The notes under the pieces were generated by a model. It was not told the DNA's origin. It saw nothing but the letters and a program-made list of their open reading frames with translations, and did no database searches. Positions 52,169 to 62,180 of a stretch of 64,000 bases of DNA are shown here, piece after piece. This DNA is from Phenylobacterium sp. Root1290 (GTDB lineage: Bacteria; Pseudomonadota; Alphaproteobacteria; Caulobacterales; Caulobacteraceae): contig NZ_LMEE01000001.1 in NCBI RefSeq assembly GCF_001425305.1, forward strand, positions 1,705,803-1,769,802, in the 5' to 3' direction. Numbering within the stretch: position 1 is the first letter of the stretch; each line of letters begins with the position of its first letter. The position numbers and the translations under genes were made by a program.

Positions 52169-52843
52169 ATGATCGAGAGCTATGCAACACCGGCGGCCCT
52201 GGCGCAGGCCGCGGCCGAAGCGACCGTTCAGGCGCTGAGCCAGGCCCTGGCCGAGCGAGGGTCCGCCAGCTTGGTGGGGACGGGCGGGCGCTCGCCCGCG
52301 CCGGTCTACGACCTGCTCGCGCAGGCGCCCCTCGACTGGAGCAAGGTCGCCGTCACCCTCTCCGACGACCGCTTCGTGCCGGCCGCTTCGCCCGACTCCA
52401 ACGAGCGGCTGGTGCGCGAGCGCCTGCTGACCGGCGCGGCCGCCGCCGCCCGCTTCACGCCGATCAGCGTGCTGGCGGACACGGTCGAAGCCGCCGCCGA
52501 CAAGGTGGAGGCTGACGTGCGCGCCATGGCGCCTTATGACGTCATGCTTCTGGGGATGGGGGAGGACGGACACGTCGCTTCGCTGATCCCTGGATCGCCG
52601 GTGTTGGATCTGGGCATGGATCCGGCCGGAACGCGTTTCTGCCTGGGAATACCCGCCGGGGTCGGCTCGCCGCCGATCGCGCGGGTCACCATGACCATGC
52701 CCGCCCTCCTGCAAGCGCGGCTGATCCTGGTGCTGATCTCCGGGGCGAAGAAGCGCGACATCGTGGAGAAGGGGAACGGTCTGCCCGTGCACGCGCTGCT
52801 CAAGCAGGCTAAAGCGCCGGTGCGCGTTCTCTGGACCCTTTAG
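52169..52843 (+). CDS. pgl: 6-phosphogluconolactonase
   Basis: 224-residue lactonase that hydrolyses 6-phosphogluconolactone to 6-phosphogluconate. It carries the glucosamine-6-phosphate isomerase-like fold with [15 protein letters not shown] near residue 36, [18 protein letters not shown] near 64 and [16 protein letters not shown] near 130 (active-site His/Asp). It is the first gene of the pgl-edd-glk-eda operon; edd follows after 20 bp. Zwf, which supplies its substrate, is encoded elsewhere in the window at 41098. Confidence 0.94.
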   Translation: MIESYATPAALAQAAAEATVQALSQALAERGSASLVGTGGRSPAPVYDLLAQAPLDWSKVAVTLSDDRFVPAASPDSNERLVRERLLTGAAAAARFTPISVLADTVEAAADKVEADVRAMAPYDVMLLGMGEDGHVASLIPGSPVLDLGMDPAGTRFCLGIPAGVGSPPIARVTMTMPALLQARLILVLISGAKKRDIVEKGNGLPVHALLKQAKAPVRVLWTL

Positions 52844-52863
52844 AAAGAGTCGGAGCGAGTTAC

Positions 52864-54686
<1,823 letters not shown>

Positions 54687-54690
<4 letters not shown>

Positions 54691-55664
54691 AGACGATCTA
54701 CACCGGTCTTGTCGGGGACATCGGCGGCACCAATGCGCGCCTCGCCGTGGTCGATTCCACCGGGCGCATCCGCAATCCGAAGACCTACCCGGCCTCCGAG
54801 TACGGAGCGCTGACCGAGGTTATCGGCGAGTATCTGGAGACCACGGTCGGCCGCCAGAAGCTGCAGACGGCGGCGATCGCCGTGGCCGGGCCGGTGGTGG
54901 ACGGCGAGATCGAGTTCACCAACCTGGACTGGCGGGTGTCGGAGGGCGAGCTGATCGGCACCTTCGAGTTCCACTCGGCCAAGCTGATCAACGACTTCGC
55001 CGCCCAGGCCTTGGCCGCACCGGTGCTCGACCCCGACGACCTGCGGCTGATCGGGCCGGACCTGCGCGGCGCCGAAGGCGCGCCGATGCTGGTTCTGGGC
55101 GCCGGCACCGGCTTCGGCGTTTCGATGGTGGTGCGCACCGACCGCGGCGACATCGCCGTGCCCTGCGAGGGCGGCCACGCGGCTTTCGCGCCCTATGACG
55201 GGGTCGAGGCGGCGATCTGGGCCTCCCTGCGCCGCACCTACGGCCGAGTCTCGATCGAGCGGATTCTCTCCGGGCCGGGCCTCTACGCCCTCTACCGCGG
55301 CTTGGCCGACGTGCGCGGCGTCGCCGCCGACCTGAAGGACGAGAAGGAGGTCCTGGCGGCCGGGCACAAGGGCGATGACCTGCTGGCGGAGGAGACCCTC
55401 GAACGGTTCTGCGAGATCCTGGGCTCGGTGGCCGGCGACATCGCCCTGACCTGCGGCGCGCGCGGCGGGGTCTATGTCTCAGGCGGCATCGCCCCGCGTC
55501 TGGCTGACCGTCTCGCTTCCGGCGGCTTCCGGCGCCGGTTCGAGGACAAGGGCCGGCTGTCCGACTACACCCGCGACATCCCGACGTATCTGATCGTGCA
55601 CCCCTATGCCGCGCTGGTCGGCGCGGCGCGCGTGCTCGAGCAACTGGAAGGTAACCTGCTGTGA
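54687..55664 (+). CDS. glk: Glucokinase
   Basis: 325-residue ROK-unrelated, GlcK-type glucokinase that phosphorylates glucose to glucose 6-phosphate. The ATP phosphate-1 motif is [16 protein letters not shown] (residues 7-22). Glucose contacts fall in [11 protein letters not shown] and the phosphate-2 and adenosine loops in [12 protein letters not shown] and YVSGGIAPR. The start is GTG at 54687, overlapping the edd stop; the open frame continues upstream inside edd. It ends with GTGA overlapping eda at 55661. Feeding of free glucose into the operon's pathway is the obvious role. Confidence 0.94.
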
Positions 55665-56278
55665 CCCTCGCCGAGATCCTCAAGCTCGCCCCGGTGGTGC
55701 CGGTCCTGATCATCGAGGACGAGGCCCAGGCCGTGCCTTTGGCCAAGGCGCTGGTGGCGGGCGGGCTCTATGCCCTGGAAGTGACCCTGCGCACCCCGGT
55801 CGCGCTCGACTGCATCCGTCGCATCGCCGGCGAGGTCGAAGGCGCGGTGGTCGGCGCCGGCACCATCACCACCGCCCAGGCGCGGCAGGCGGCCGCCGAC
55901 GCCGGCGCGCGGTTCGGGGTCAGCCCCGGCCTGATCGACGGCGAGGGCGTCGACGGCGCCTTGCCGCTGCTGCCGGGGATCGCCACGGCCACGGAGCTGA
56001 TGCGCGGCCTGCGGGCCGGATTCACCCATTTCAAGCTGTTCCCCGCCAACGTGGTCGGCGGCGTCGGCGCGCTGAAGGCCTTTTCCAGCCCCTTCCCGCA
56101 GGCGACCTTCTGCCCGACCGGCGGGATCGACGCCAAAAACGCGCCTGACTATCTGGCCCTGCCGAACGTGATCTGCGTCGGCGGCAGCTGGGTCGCGCCG
56201 GCCGACGCGGTGCGCACCGGCGATTGGGCGCGGATCACCGAACTGGCGAAGGCGGCGTCGGTGTTGGGGAAGAAATAG
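55661..56278 (+). CDS. eda: KDPG aldolase
   Basis: 205-residue TIM barrel that cleaves 2-keto-3-deoxy-6-phosphogluconate to pyruvate and glyceraldehyde 3-phosphate. The catalytic Glu is in LEVTLRTP (near residue 40) and the Schiff-base Lys in FTHFKLFPAN (near 125), with PTGGIDAKNAPDYL after it. GTG start at 55661 overlaps the glk TGA. It completes a four-gene coupled operon. The C-terminus matches the usual length. A palindromic repeat begins about 30 bp after the stop. Confidence 0.95.
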   Translation: MTLAEILKLAPVVPVLIIEDEAQAVPLAKALVAGGLYALEVTLRTPVALDCIRRIAGEVEGAVVGAGTITTAQARQAAADAGARFGVSPGLIDGEGVDGALPLLPGIATATELMRGLRAGFTHFKLFPANVVGGVGALKAFSSPFPQATFCPTGGIDAKNAPDYLALPNVICVGGSWVAPADAVRTGDWARITELAKAASVLGKK

Positions 56279-56308
56279 CAAGGCGGCATTGCGCTGCTTT
56301 GCAGCGCT

Positions 56309-56400
56309 TCCCCTCACCCCAACCCTCTCCCCATGAATGGGGCGAGGGAGCCCTCGGGCGCGATCCCTCTCCCCTTGGGGAGAGGGTAGGGTGAGGGGGA
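56309..56400. repeat. GC-rich palindromic repeat, 92 bp
   Basis: Outer arms TCCCCTCACCCC... (56309-56332) and ...GGTGAGGGGGA (56377-56400) are inverted. Within, CCCTCTCCCC-TT-GGGGAGAGGG (56365-56386) is a perfect hairpin. It lies between the convergent ends of eda and the enoyl-CoA hydratase gene and may terminate both. Related to the element at 62047-62170. Confidence 0.8.
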
Positions 56401-56427
56401 CTGCTGAGTCCCGCGAGCCCCCGACTC

Positions 56428-57210
56428 TCACCGGCCCTTGAACACGCCCGGCCGGCGTTCCTGCACTGCGCGGACACCTTCGGCGAAGTCGTCGGTGGCG
56501 CGCAGGATGGCCTGCTCGGCGTGTTCGTGGGCGGTCTGGGCGCGGACGGCGGAAGCTAGATCCCCACGCAATGTCTTGCGGGTGGCGATCACGGCCAGCG
56601 GCGCATTCTCGGCGATCTCGGCGGCCAGGGCCTGAGCGGCCGGCAGCAGCTCGTGCAGTGGAACCAGCTCGTCGGCCAGGCCCCAGGCCAGGGCCTCGTC
56701 GCCCTTGATGCGGCGCCCGGTCAGGAACATCAGGTTGGCCCGCTGCACGCCGATCAGGCGCGGCAGGGTATGGGTCAGGCCAAAGCCCGGATGGAAGCCC
56801 AGCTTCACGAAGTTGGCCGAGAAGCGCGCCTCGGGCGCGACGACGCGGAAGTCGGCGACCAGCGCCAGGCCCAGCCCGGCGCCGACGGCGGCGCCCTGCA
56901 CGGCGGCGATGATCGGGGTCTCGACCGCGAACAGCCGGACGGCCTGTTCGTAGAGGCTGTCGATGCCGCTCATACCGGTGCCGCCGATGCCGGTCGGCGA
57001 GACCAGATCGGCGCCGGCGCAGAACGCCTTGCCGGCCGAGCCGAGCACAACCGCGCGGATGTTGTTGTCGCGGTCCATCGCTTCCAGGCAATCGGCCAGG
57101 TCGCGCATCAGGTCGACCGAGACGTGGTTGCTGGGCGGACGGTCGATGATCACCGTCGCCACATGGCCCTCGGTGGTGAGCGTCAGGTGGTCGCCGTAAG
57201 CCGTCTTCAT
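56428..57210 (-). CDS. Enoyl-CoA hydratase/isomerase
   Basis: 260-residue crotonase-family protein of beta-oxidation. The oxyanion-hole segments are SAGKAFCAGADLVSP and VQGAAVGAGLGLALVADFRV, and the C-terminal KTLRGDLASAV follows at normal spacing. The acid in the canonical hydratase Glu positions is not both preserved, so isomerase or racemase-like roles remain possible. The start ATG at 57210 overlaps the acyl-CoA dehydrogenase stop (ATGA, 57207-57210). That coupling places it downstream of the dehydrogenase in one transcript. Confidence 0.87.
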   Translation of the reverse strand: MKTAYGDHLTLTTEGHVATVIIDRPPSNHVSVDLMRDLADCLEAMDRDNNIRAVVLGSAGKAFCAGADLVSPTGIGGTGMSGIDSLYEQAVRLFAVETPIIAAVQGAAVGAGLGLALVADFRVVAPEARFSANFVKLGFHPGFGLTHTLPRLIGVQRANLMFLTGRRIKGDEALAWGLADELVPLHELLPAAQALAAEIAENAPLAVIATRKTLRGDLASAVRAQTAHEHAEQAILRATDDFAEGVRAVQERRPGVFKGR

Positions 57211-58373
57211 CGTCTCGATCCCATCAGGTTGCGGGCCACCACCCATTTATGAACTTCGGTGGGGCCGTCGTAGATTCGCATGGTGCGCAGGCGGCTGGCC
57301 ATCAGCTGCAGCGGCAGCTCCTTGGTCATGCCCATGGCGCCGAAGGTCTGCATGGCGCGATCGACGACCTCCCAGGCCATCTCGGTCGCGTAGCCCTTGA
57401 TCATCGAGATTTCCACCCGCACGTCGCGGCCCTGGTCCAGCTTCCAGGCGCAGTCGTAGGTCATCAGCCGCGCGGCGTGGATGCGGGTGGCGGCGTCGGC
57501 CACCCACCACTGGATCGCCTGACGCTCGCTGAGCGGCAGGCCGAAGGTCTTCCGCTGCGGGGCGTACTCGCAGATCATGTCGAGCGCCCGCTGGGCCATG
57601 CCGATCGACCAGGAGGCCATCTCGATCCGCCGGGTGCCCAGCCGCAGCTGCATCGGGGCGAAGCCGTTCCCCTCTTCGCCGAGCAGCTTCCAGCCCTCGA
57701 CCCGGCAATCTTCCAGCGCCACCTCGTAGGTCGCCTGGCCGCCGATCATCGGGATCTTGCGCAGCACGTTGAAGCCCGGCGTCCCCTTGTCGACGAGGAA
57801 GGCGGACATGCCGCCGCGCGCGCCCTTCTCCCTGTCGGTCACCGCCATCAGAATGGTGAAATCGGCTTCCTCGGCCCGCGTGATCCAGATCTTCCGGCCG
57901 TTGATCACCCAGTCCTCGCCGTCGCGCACGGCGCGGGTGAGCATGCCCGCCGGGTCGGCGCCGGCGCCGGGTTCGGAGATGCCGATGGCGCTGATCGTCT
58001 CGCCGCGCACATAGGGGGCGAGATAGGCCTCGCGCTGGCGCTCGTTCACGGTGGCGGCCAGCATGCGCAGGTTCGGGCTGTCCGGCGGCAGGGTGTAGGG
58101 CGTGACGGTCTTGCCCAGCTCCTCGTTGACCCCGACCATCGCCACCGCCGGCAGGTCGACGCCGCCGACGTCCTCGGGCGCGTCCAGACCCCAGAGGCCG
58201 AGCGATTTGGAAACGTCGTCGAGCCGCGCGTTCTCGGCCGCGCTGATGCCCAGGCCCTTGCCGTCGGCCTCACGGGCCAGAACCCCGGCTTCCAGCGGCA
58301 TCAGCTCGTCCTGAACGAACCGGGCCACCAGTTCCTTCAGCATCCTGTGTTCGTCGGAAAGCGCGAAGTCCAC
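57207..58373 (-). CDS. Acyl-CoA dehydrogenase
   Basis: 388-residue FAD-dependent dehydrogenase that introduces a double bond in acyl-CoA. It has the N-terminal helical, middle beta (AIGISEPGAGADPAGM; VINGRKIWITRAEEAD) and C-terminal helical domains. The position that is often YEG with a catalytic Glu reads YDGPTEVHKW near residue 373, the form seen in ACAD10/11-like enzymes; an Asp there could still be the base. It is the first gene of the dehydrogenase-hydratase pair, and divergent from the CoA-transferase gene by 74 bp, a probable shared control region. Confidence 0.9.
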   Translation of the reverse strand: MDFALSDEHRMLKELVARFVQDELMPLEAGVLAREADGKGLGISAAENARLDDVSKSLGLWGLDAPEDVGGVDLPAVAMVGVNEELGKTVTPYTLPPDSPNLRMLAATVNERQREAYLAPYVRGETISAIGISEPGAGADPAGMLTRAVRDGEDWVINGRKIWITRAEEADFTILMAVTDREKGARGGMSAFLVDKGTPGFNVLRKIPMIGGQATYEVALEDCRVEGWKLLGEEGNGFAPMQLRLGTRRIEMASWSIGMAQRALDMICEYAPQRKTFGLPLSERQAIQWWVADAATRIHAARLMTYDCAWKLDQGRDVRVEISMIKGYATEMAWEVVDRAMQTFGAMGMTKELPLQLMASRLRTMRIYDGPTEVHKWVVARNLMGSRR

Positions 58374-58447
58374 TAGCCCTCCCCCGCGTCAATGCGCGAT
58401 GTTCGACCTCGATCATATCAAGGCGGTTCGCACAGGGGAGGCCTGAC

Positions 58448-59665
58448 GTGGCGGAAGTAAAGCAGCTGGCGGACGAAGCCACGGGACCGCTGAAGGGCAT
58501 CCGGATTCTCGACCTCACCAGCGTGGTGTTCGGCGCCTATGCGACCCAGATGCTGGGCGACCAGGGCGCCGAGGTGATCAAGCTTGAGGACCCCGGCTCG
58601 GGCCGCGGGAACGGCGGCGACATCATGCGCTGGCCGGGGCACACCCCGAAGGATTGGCCGCGGGACCTGGGGCCGATCTTCCTGACCATCAACCGCAACA
58701 AGCGCTCGGTGGTGTTCAACCTGGCCGATCCGAAGTCGCGCAAGAGCCTGGAGGCGCTGATCAAGAGCTGCGACGTGTTCGCCACCTCGATCCGCTATGA
58801 GGGGCTCAAGCGCCTGGGCCTGGCCTACGAGGACGTGAAGGCCCTGCGGCCCGACGTCGTCTATGTGCACGCCGCGGGCTACGGCTCGGAAGGCCCCTAT
58901 GCGGGCGAACCGGCCTATGACGACCTGATCCAGTCGGCCTCGGGCCTGGCCGACGTGCTGCCGCGCACCGACGGCAATCCGACGCCGCGCATCCTGCCGA
59001 GCCTGATCGCCGACAAGGTCTCGGGTCTCTTCATGTGTCAGGCGATCACCGCGGGCCTGCTGAGCCGCGAACGCACCGGCCAGGGGCAGTTCATCGAGGT
59101 GCCGATGCTGGAATGCGTGACCAGCTTCAACCTGGTCGAGCACCTGTACGATCACGCCTTCGACCCGCCGACCGGCCAATGGGGCTATCAGCGGGTGGTC
59201 AATCCGCACCGCAAGCCGTTCCAGACCAAGGACGGCTACATCGGCCTGCTGCCCTATACGGACAAGCAGTGGGACATCTTCTTCGACGTCGCCGGCTGGG
59301 GTGAGACCTTCGGCAAGGATCCGCGCTTCCAGGGCCTGGAGCGCGGCAAGAACATCCACGAGCTCTACGCCCTGGTCGAGACGGTGACGGTGACCAAGAC
59401 CACGGACGAATGGCTGGACCTGCTCAAGCCGCTGTCGATCCCGGTGACGCGGACCAATCGCCTGGACGACCTGCCCGATGATCCGCACCTGAAGGCGGTC
59501 GAGTTCTTCCAGCGCTACGACCATCCGCAGGCCGGGACCTATGTGGCGATGAAGCCGCCGGTGAAGTTCACGGGCACGCCGTCGAACATCCGCCGCCACC
59601 CGCCGCGCCTGGGCGAGCACACCGACGAGGTGCTGGCCGAGATCGCGGAGACGCAGGACGCCTGA
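58448..59665 (+). CDS. Class III CoA-transferase (CaiB/BaiF family)
   Basis: 405-residue transferase of the CaiB/BaiF/formyl-CoA family, which moves CoA between carboxylic acids. The N-terminal IRILDLTSVVFGAYATQMLG and GAEVIKLEDPGSGRGNGGD are diagnostic; NRNKRSVVFNLADPKSR and VDPRYEG-type knots follow. The start is GTG at 58448 behind GGGGAGG. It overlaps the P-loop gene by one base (TGATG at 59663-59667). With the acyl-CoA dehydrogenase, hydratase and ligases it suggests a fatty- or aromatic-acid catabolic region. The substrate is unknown. Confidence 0.9.
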   Translation: MAEVKQLADEATGPLKGIRILDLTSVVFGAYATQMLGDQGAEVIKLEDPGSGRGNGGDIMRWPGHTPKDWPRDLGPIFLTINRNKRSVVFNLADPKSRKSLEALIKSCDVFATSIRYEGLKRLGLAYEDVKALRPDVVYVHAAGYGSEGPYAGEPAYDDLIQSASGLADVLPRTDGNPTPRILPSLIADKVSGLFMCQAITAGLLSRERTGQGQFIEVPMLECVTSFNLVEHLYDHAFDPPTGQWGYQRVVNPHRKPFQTKDGYIGLLPYTDKQWDIFFDVAGWGETFGKDPRFQGLERGKNIHELYALVETVTVTKTTDEWLDLLKPLSIPVTRTNRLDDLPDDPHLKAVEFFQRYDHPQAGTYVAMKPPVKFTGTPSNIRRHPPRLGEHTDEVLAEIAETQDA

Positions 59666-60249
59666 TGCGGGTCGCGGTGGTCGGCAGTTCGGGGTCGGGC
59701 AAGTCGACCCTGGCCAAGCGGTTGGCCGCGACCTTGGGCCTGCCGCACATCGAACTGGACGCGATCAACTGGCAGGCCGGCTGGAAGGATCTCAACAGCC
59801 ACGACCCGGAGGAGTTCGTCCGCCGCGTCAGCGAGGCGGTCGGCCAGGACGCCTGGGTCAGCGACGGCAACTACGGCAAAGTGCGCGACATCGTCTGGAG
59901 GCGGGCGACGCATCTGGTGTGGCTGGACTATGAGCGCAGCGTGATCATGCCGCGGGTGATCAGGCGCTCGGTCCTGCGCGCTCTCGATCGCACGGAGCTG
60001 TGGCCGGGGACCGGCAACCGCGAGGACTGGCGGATGTGGCTGAGCAAGGATCACCCGATCCGCTGGGCCTGGGACACCTGGGCGCGGCGGCGGGCGGAAT
60101 ACGGCGCGCGGATCATGGACCCGAGGTTTGCGCATCTGCAGGTCCATCGCCTGCGCCATCCGCGCGAGGCGGAGCGGCTGGCGGGCAGGCTGACTCAGAG
60201 TGTCATCCCGGTTTGCGAAGCAAGACCGGGACCCATGAACACCGGATAG
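59665..60249 (+). CDS. P-loop kinase-like protein (FlaR-type) with repeat-derived C-terminus
   Basis: 194-residue small P-loop protein, close to adenylate-kinase-like 'DNA topology modulation' FlaR proteins. Walker A is VVGSSGSGKSTLAKRL (residues 5-20), then HIELDAINWQAGW and the WVSDGNYGKVRDIVW lid region. From about residue 179 the sequence SVIPVCEARPGPMNTG is encoded by the palindromic repeat starting at 60200, which also supplies the stop. The native C-terminus was therefore altered by insertion or extension of the repeat. It is coupled to the CoA-transferase by a one-base overlap. The substrate is unknown. Confidence 0.8.
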   Translation: MRVAVVGSSGSGKSTLAKRLAATLGLPHIELDAINWQAGWKDLNSHDPEEFVRRVSEAVGQDAWVSDGNYGKVRDIVWRRATHLVWLDYERSVIMPRVIRRSVLRALDRTELWPGTGNREDWRMWLSKDHPIRWAWDTWARRRAEYGARIMDPRFAHLQVHRLRHPREAERLAGRLTQSVIPVCEARPGPMNTG

Positions 60250-60336
60250 AGCAGAAGGCGGCTCGACCTTGCCAGCCGGCCGCGCTCGGCGTGAATGGGT
60301 CCCGGACAGCCGCTACGCGGCTTCCGGGATGACACC
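60200..60336. repeat. Composite palindromic repeat (BIME/REP-like), copy 2
   Basis: About 137 bp. The left arm (TGTCATCCCGGTTT..., ...GACCGGGACCCATGAACACC) is nearly identical to the right arm of copy 1 (6621-6756) in reverse complement. The right arm (GTGAATGGGTCCCGG...CCGGGATGACACC) matches copy 1's left arm. The two copies have opposite orientation. Arms are themselves hairpins. The left arm lies in the coding frame of the upstream P-loop gene, whose stop (60247-60249) falls inside the element. Confidence 0.85.
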
Positions 60337-60348
60337 TTTGGGCCGGCC

Positions 60349-60765
60349 CTAGACCGGCGAGAACACCGGGACCGGGGGCCCGTTCTCGGTCGGCTGGAAC
60401 TTCACCTTGACCTTCTGGCCGATGGAGAGCCCGTCGGGCGCCACGTCGACGAAGTTGGTGAGCACCGCGGGTCCTTCGTTCAGCGTCACGTAGCCGATGG
60501 CGTAGGGGCCGGACGGCGAGCGATGCATGACGCTGTAGCTGTAGATCACGCCTTCGCCCGGGCTCTCTTCCCACTCGGTCTTGTCGGAGAAGCAGAACGG
60601 GCAGAGCGCGCGCGGATACCAGTGGGCCTCGCCGCAATCGTTGCAGCGCTTGATGAGGAACTTGCCCTCGGCGGCCGCATCCCAGAAGGGCTTGCTTTCG
60701 ATCGTGACGGCCGGGGCCGGGATCTGTCGGGTCATGAGGGCGGGGCGGTCTTGGACGTCGGTCAT
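60349..60765 (-). CDS. Zn-ribbon OB-fold protein (DUF35)
   Basis: 138-residue protein with an N-terminal rubredoxin-like zinc ribbon (C41, C44, C55, C58 in KRCNDCGEAHWYPRALCPFC) and a C-terminal OB fold (YAIGYVTLNEGPAVLTNFVD). DUF35 proteins act as partners of thiolase-fold enzymes, binding acyl-CoA and completing the active site, for example in the Ltp2-ChsH2 aldolase of steroid side-chain degradation. The gene starts 2 bp after the thiolase-like gene's stop, so they are co-transcribed. Its own catalysis is not expected. Confidence 0.9.
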   Translation of the reverse strand: MTDVQDRPALMTRQIPAPAVTIESKPFWDAAAEGKFLIKRCNDCGEAHWYPRALCPFCFSDKTEWEESPGEGVIYSYSVMHRSPSGPYAIGYVTLNEGPAVLTNFVDVAPDGLSIGQKVKVKFQPTENGPPVPVFSPV

Positions 60766-60767
60766 GC

Positions 60768-61952
60768 TTAGGCCTCCCGTTCCATGATGAGGGTCGCCGC
60801 GCCGTGGCGCGTGCCGAGCGAGCCGCCCGTGCCGTGGGCCAGCGCGATGTCGCAGTTCGGGACCTGCACCTTGGGGTGAGCCTCGCCGCGGAGCTGGCGC
60901 ACCGCCTCGATGACCTTGGTGATGCCGCCACGGTTGGTCGGGTGGTTGTTGCAGAGCCCGCCGCCGTCGGTGTTGAACGGCAGCTTGCCGACGCCCGAGA
61001 TCAGGTTGCCGTCGGCGACGAACTTGCCGCCCTGGCCCTTCTCGCAGAAGCCGAGGTCCTCGAGCTGCATCAGCACCGTGATGGTGAAGCTGTCGTAGAT
61101 CGAGGCGTACTTGATGTCGGACGGCGTCACGCCGGCCTCGCCGAAGGCGATCGGGCCGGACCAGACCGCGCCCGAATGGGTGAGGTCGAGGCCGCGGCCG
61201 CCCATCGGGCCCTTGGGGGACTCGCCGGCGCCCATGATCTTCACCTTGGGGCGGTTGAGGGTCTTGGCGACCTCAGGGCTGACCACGATCAGCGCGCCGC
61301 CGCCATCGGTGACGACGCAGCAGTCCAGCAGATGCAGCGGGTCGGAGATCATCCGCGAGTTCACGACCTGCTCGACCGTGACCACGTCCTTGAGGAAGGC
61401 GTGCGGGTTGTACTGGGCGTGGTGGCTGGCGGCGACCTTGATCCAGGCGAGTTGCTCGGAGGTGGTGCCGTACTCGTACATGTGGCGCATGGCGCACATG
61501 CCGTAGGTGTTGTGGGTCGAGCCGCCGTAGATGTTCTCATAGCCGGCCTCGGGCGGGCCGTCGGTCAGCTGGCCGGGCTTGCCCGCGCCGCCGCCGAAGA
61601 ACTTGTTCTGGCGCGGACGGCCGGCGAGGGTGATCAGGGCCACCGAGCACTTGCCCTCGGCGATCGCCTGGGCGGCGTGGCCGACGTGCAGCAGGTAGGA
61701 CGAACCGCCGGTCTCGGTGGAGTCCATGTGGCGCACGTTGCGCAGGCCCATGTAGTCGATCATCGACATGGCGCCGAAGCCGGGGGCGTCGCCGGCGCAG
61801 AAGTAGCCGTCGATGTCGTCCTTGGTCAGACCCGCGTCCTCCAGCGCGCCCTTGGCGCATTCGGCGTGGAGTTGCGGGGTCGACTTGTCGGGCGCGTCGC
61901 GGAGCGGATGCTCGTACGCCCCCATGATGTAGGCCTTGCCTTTTATGCTCAT
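60768..61952 (-). CDS. Thiolase-fold protein lacking the nucleophilic cysteine
   Basis: 394-residue SCP2/lipid-transfer-type thiolase-fold protein. The position of the usual thiolase nucleophile, after the LRNVRHMDSTE region, reads TGGSSYLLH (residues 81-89) with no Cys. The C-terminal His-containing region (NHPTNRGG) and the Gly-rich HGTGGSLGT loop are preserved. Such proteins act as retro-aldolases with a DUF35 partner rather than as thiolases. The adjacent DUF35 gene, 2 bp away, supports that. The likely context is acyl-CoA side-chain cleavage in steroid or terpenoid degradation; the substrate is inferred, not shown. Confidence 0.82.
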   Translation of the reverse strand: MSIKGKAYIMGAYEHPLRDAPDKSTPQLHAECAKGALEDAGLTKDDIDGYFCAGDAPGFGAMSMIDYMGLRNVRHMDSTETGGSSYLLHVGHAAQAIAEGKCSVALITLAGRPRQNKFFGGGAGKPGQLTDGPPEAGYENIYGGSTHNTYGMCAMRHMYEYGTTSEQLAWIKVAASHHAQYNPHAFLKDVVTVEQVVNSRMISDPLHLLDCCVVTDGGGALIVVSPEVAKTLNRPKVKIMGAGESPKGPMGGRGLDLTHSGAVWSGPIAFGEAGVTPSDIKYASIYDSFTITVLMQLEDLGFCEKGQGGKFVADGNLISGVGKLPFNTDGGGLCNNHPTNRGGITKVIEAVRQLRGEAHPKVQVPNCDIALAHGTGGSLGTRHGAATLIMEREA

Positions 61953-62046
61953 GCGTTTCCCCGGAAATTATCTTTGGAAGAATGGAAGCTGGCTTATCGC
62001 GGTGCAGCATGGACGGCAACCGTTGCTGCCTTGAGGCGAATGGGAT

Positions 62047-62170
62047 CCCTCGCCCCTTTAAGGGGAGAGGGTAGGGGGAGGGGTGGCGCCGCTGCGCGGC
62101 GCTCTCGGCCGCACGATTGAAAGCTCAGCAAGACCCTCACCCTAGCCCTCTCCCGCAGGCGGGAGAGGGA
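62047..62170. repeat. GC-rich palindromic repeats between thiolase-like gene and acyl-CoA ligase
   Basis: Two elements in 124 bp: CCCTCGCCCCTTTAAGGGGAGAGGG (62047-62071) followed by GTAGGGGGAGGGG, and the perfect hairpin CCCTCTCCCGC-AG-GCGGGAGAGGG (62147-62170). Sequence and layout resemble the repeat at 56309-56400. The second hairpin sits 11 bp beyond the ligase stop and may be its terminator. Confidence 0.75.
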
Positions 62171-62180
62171 ACGTCTCGGC

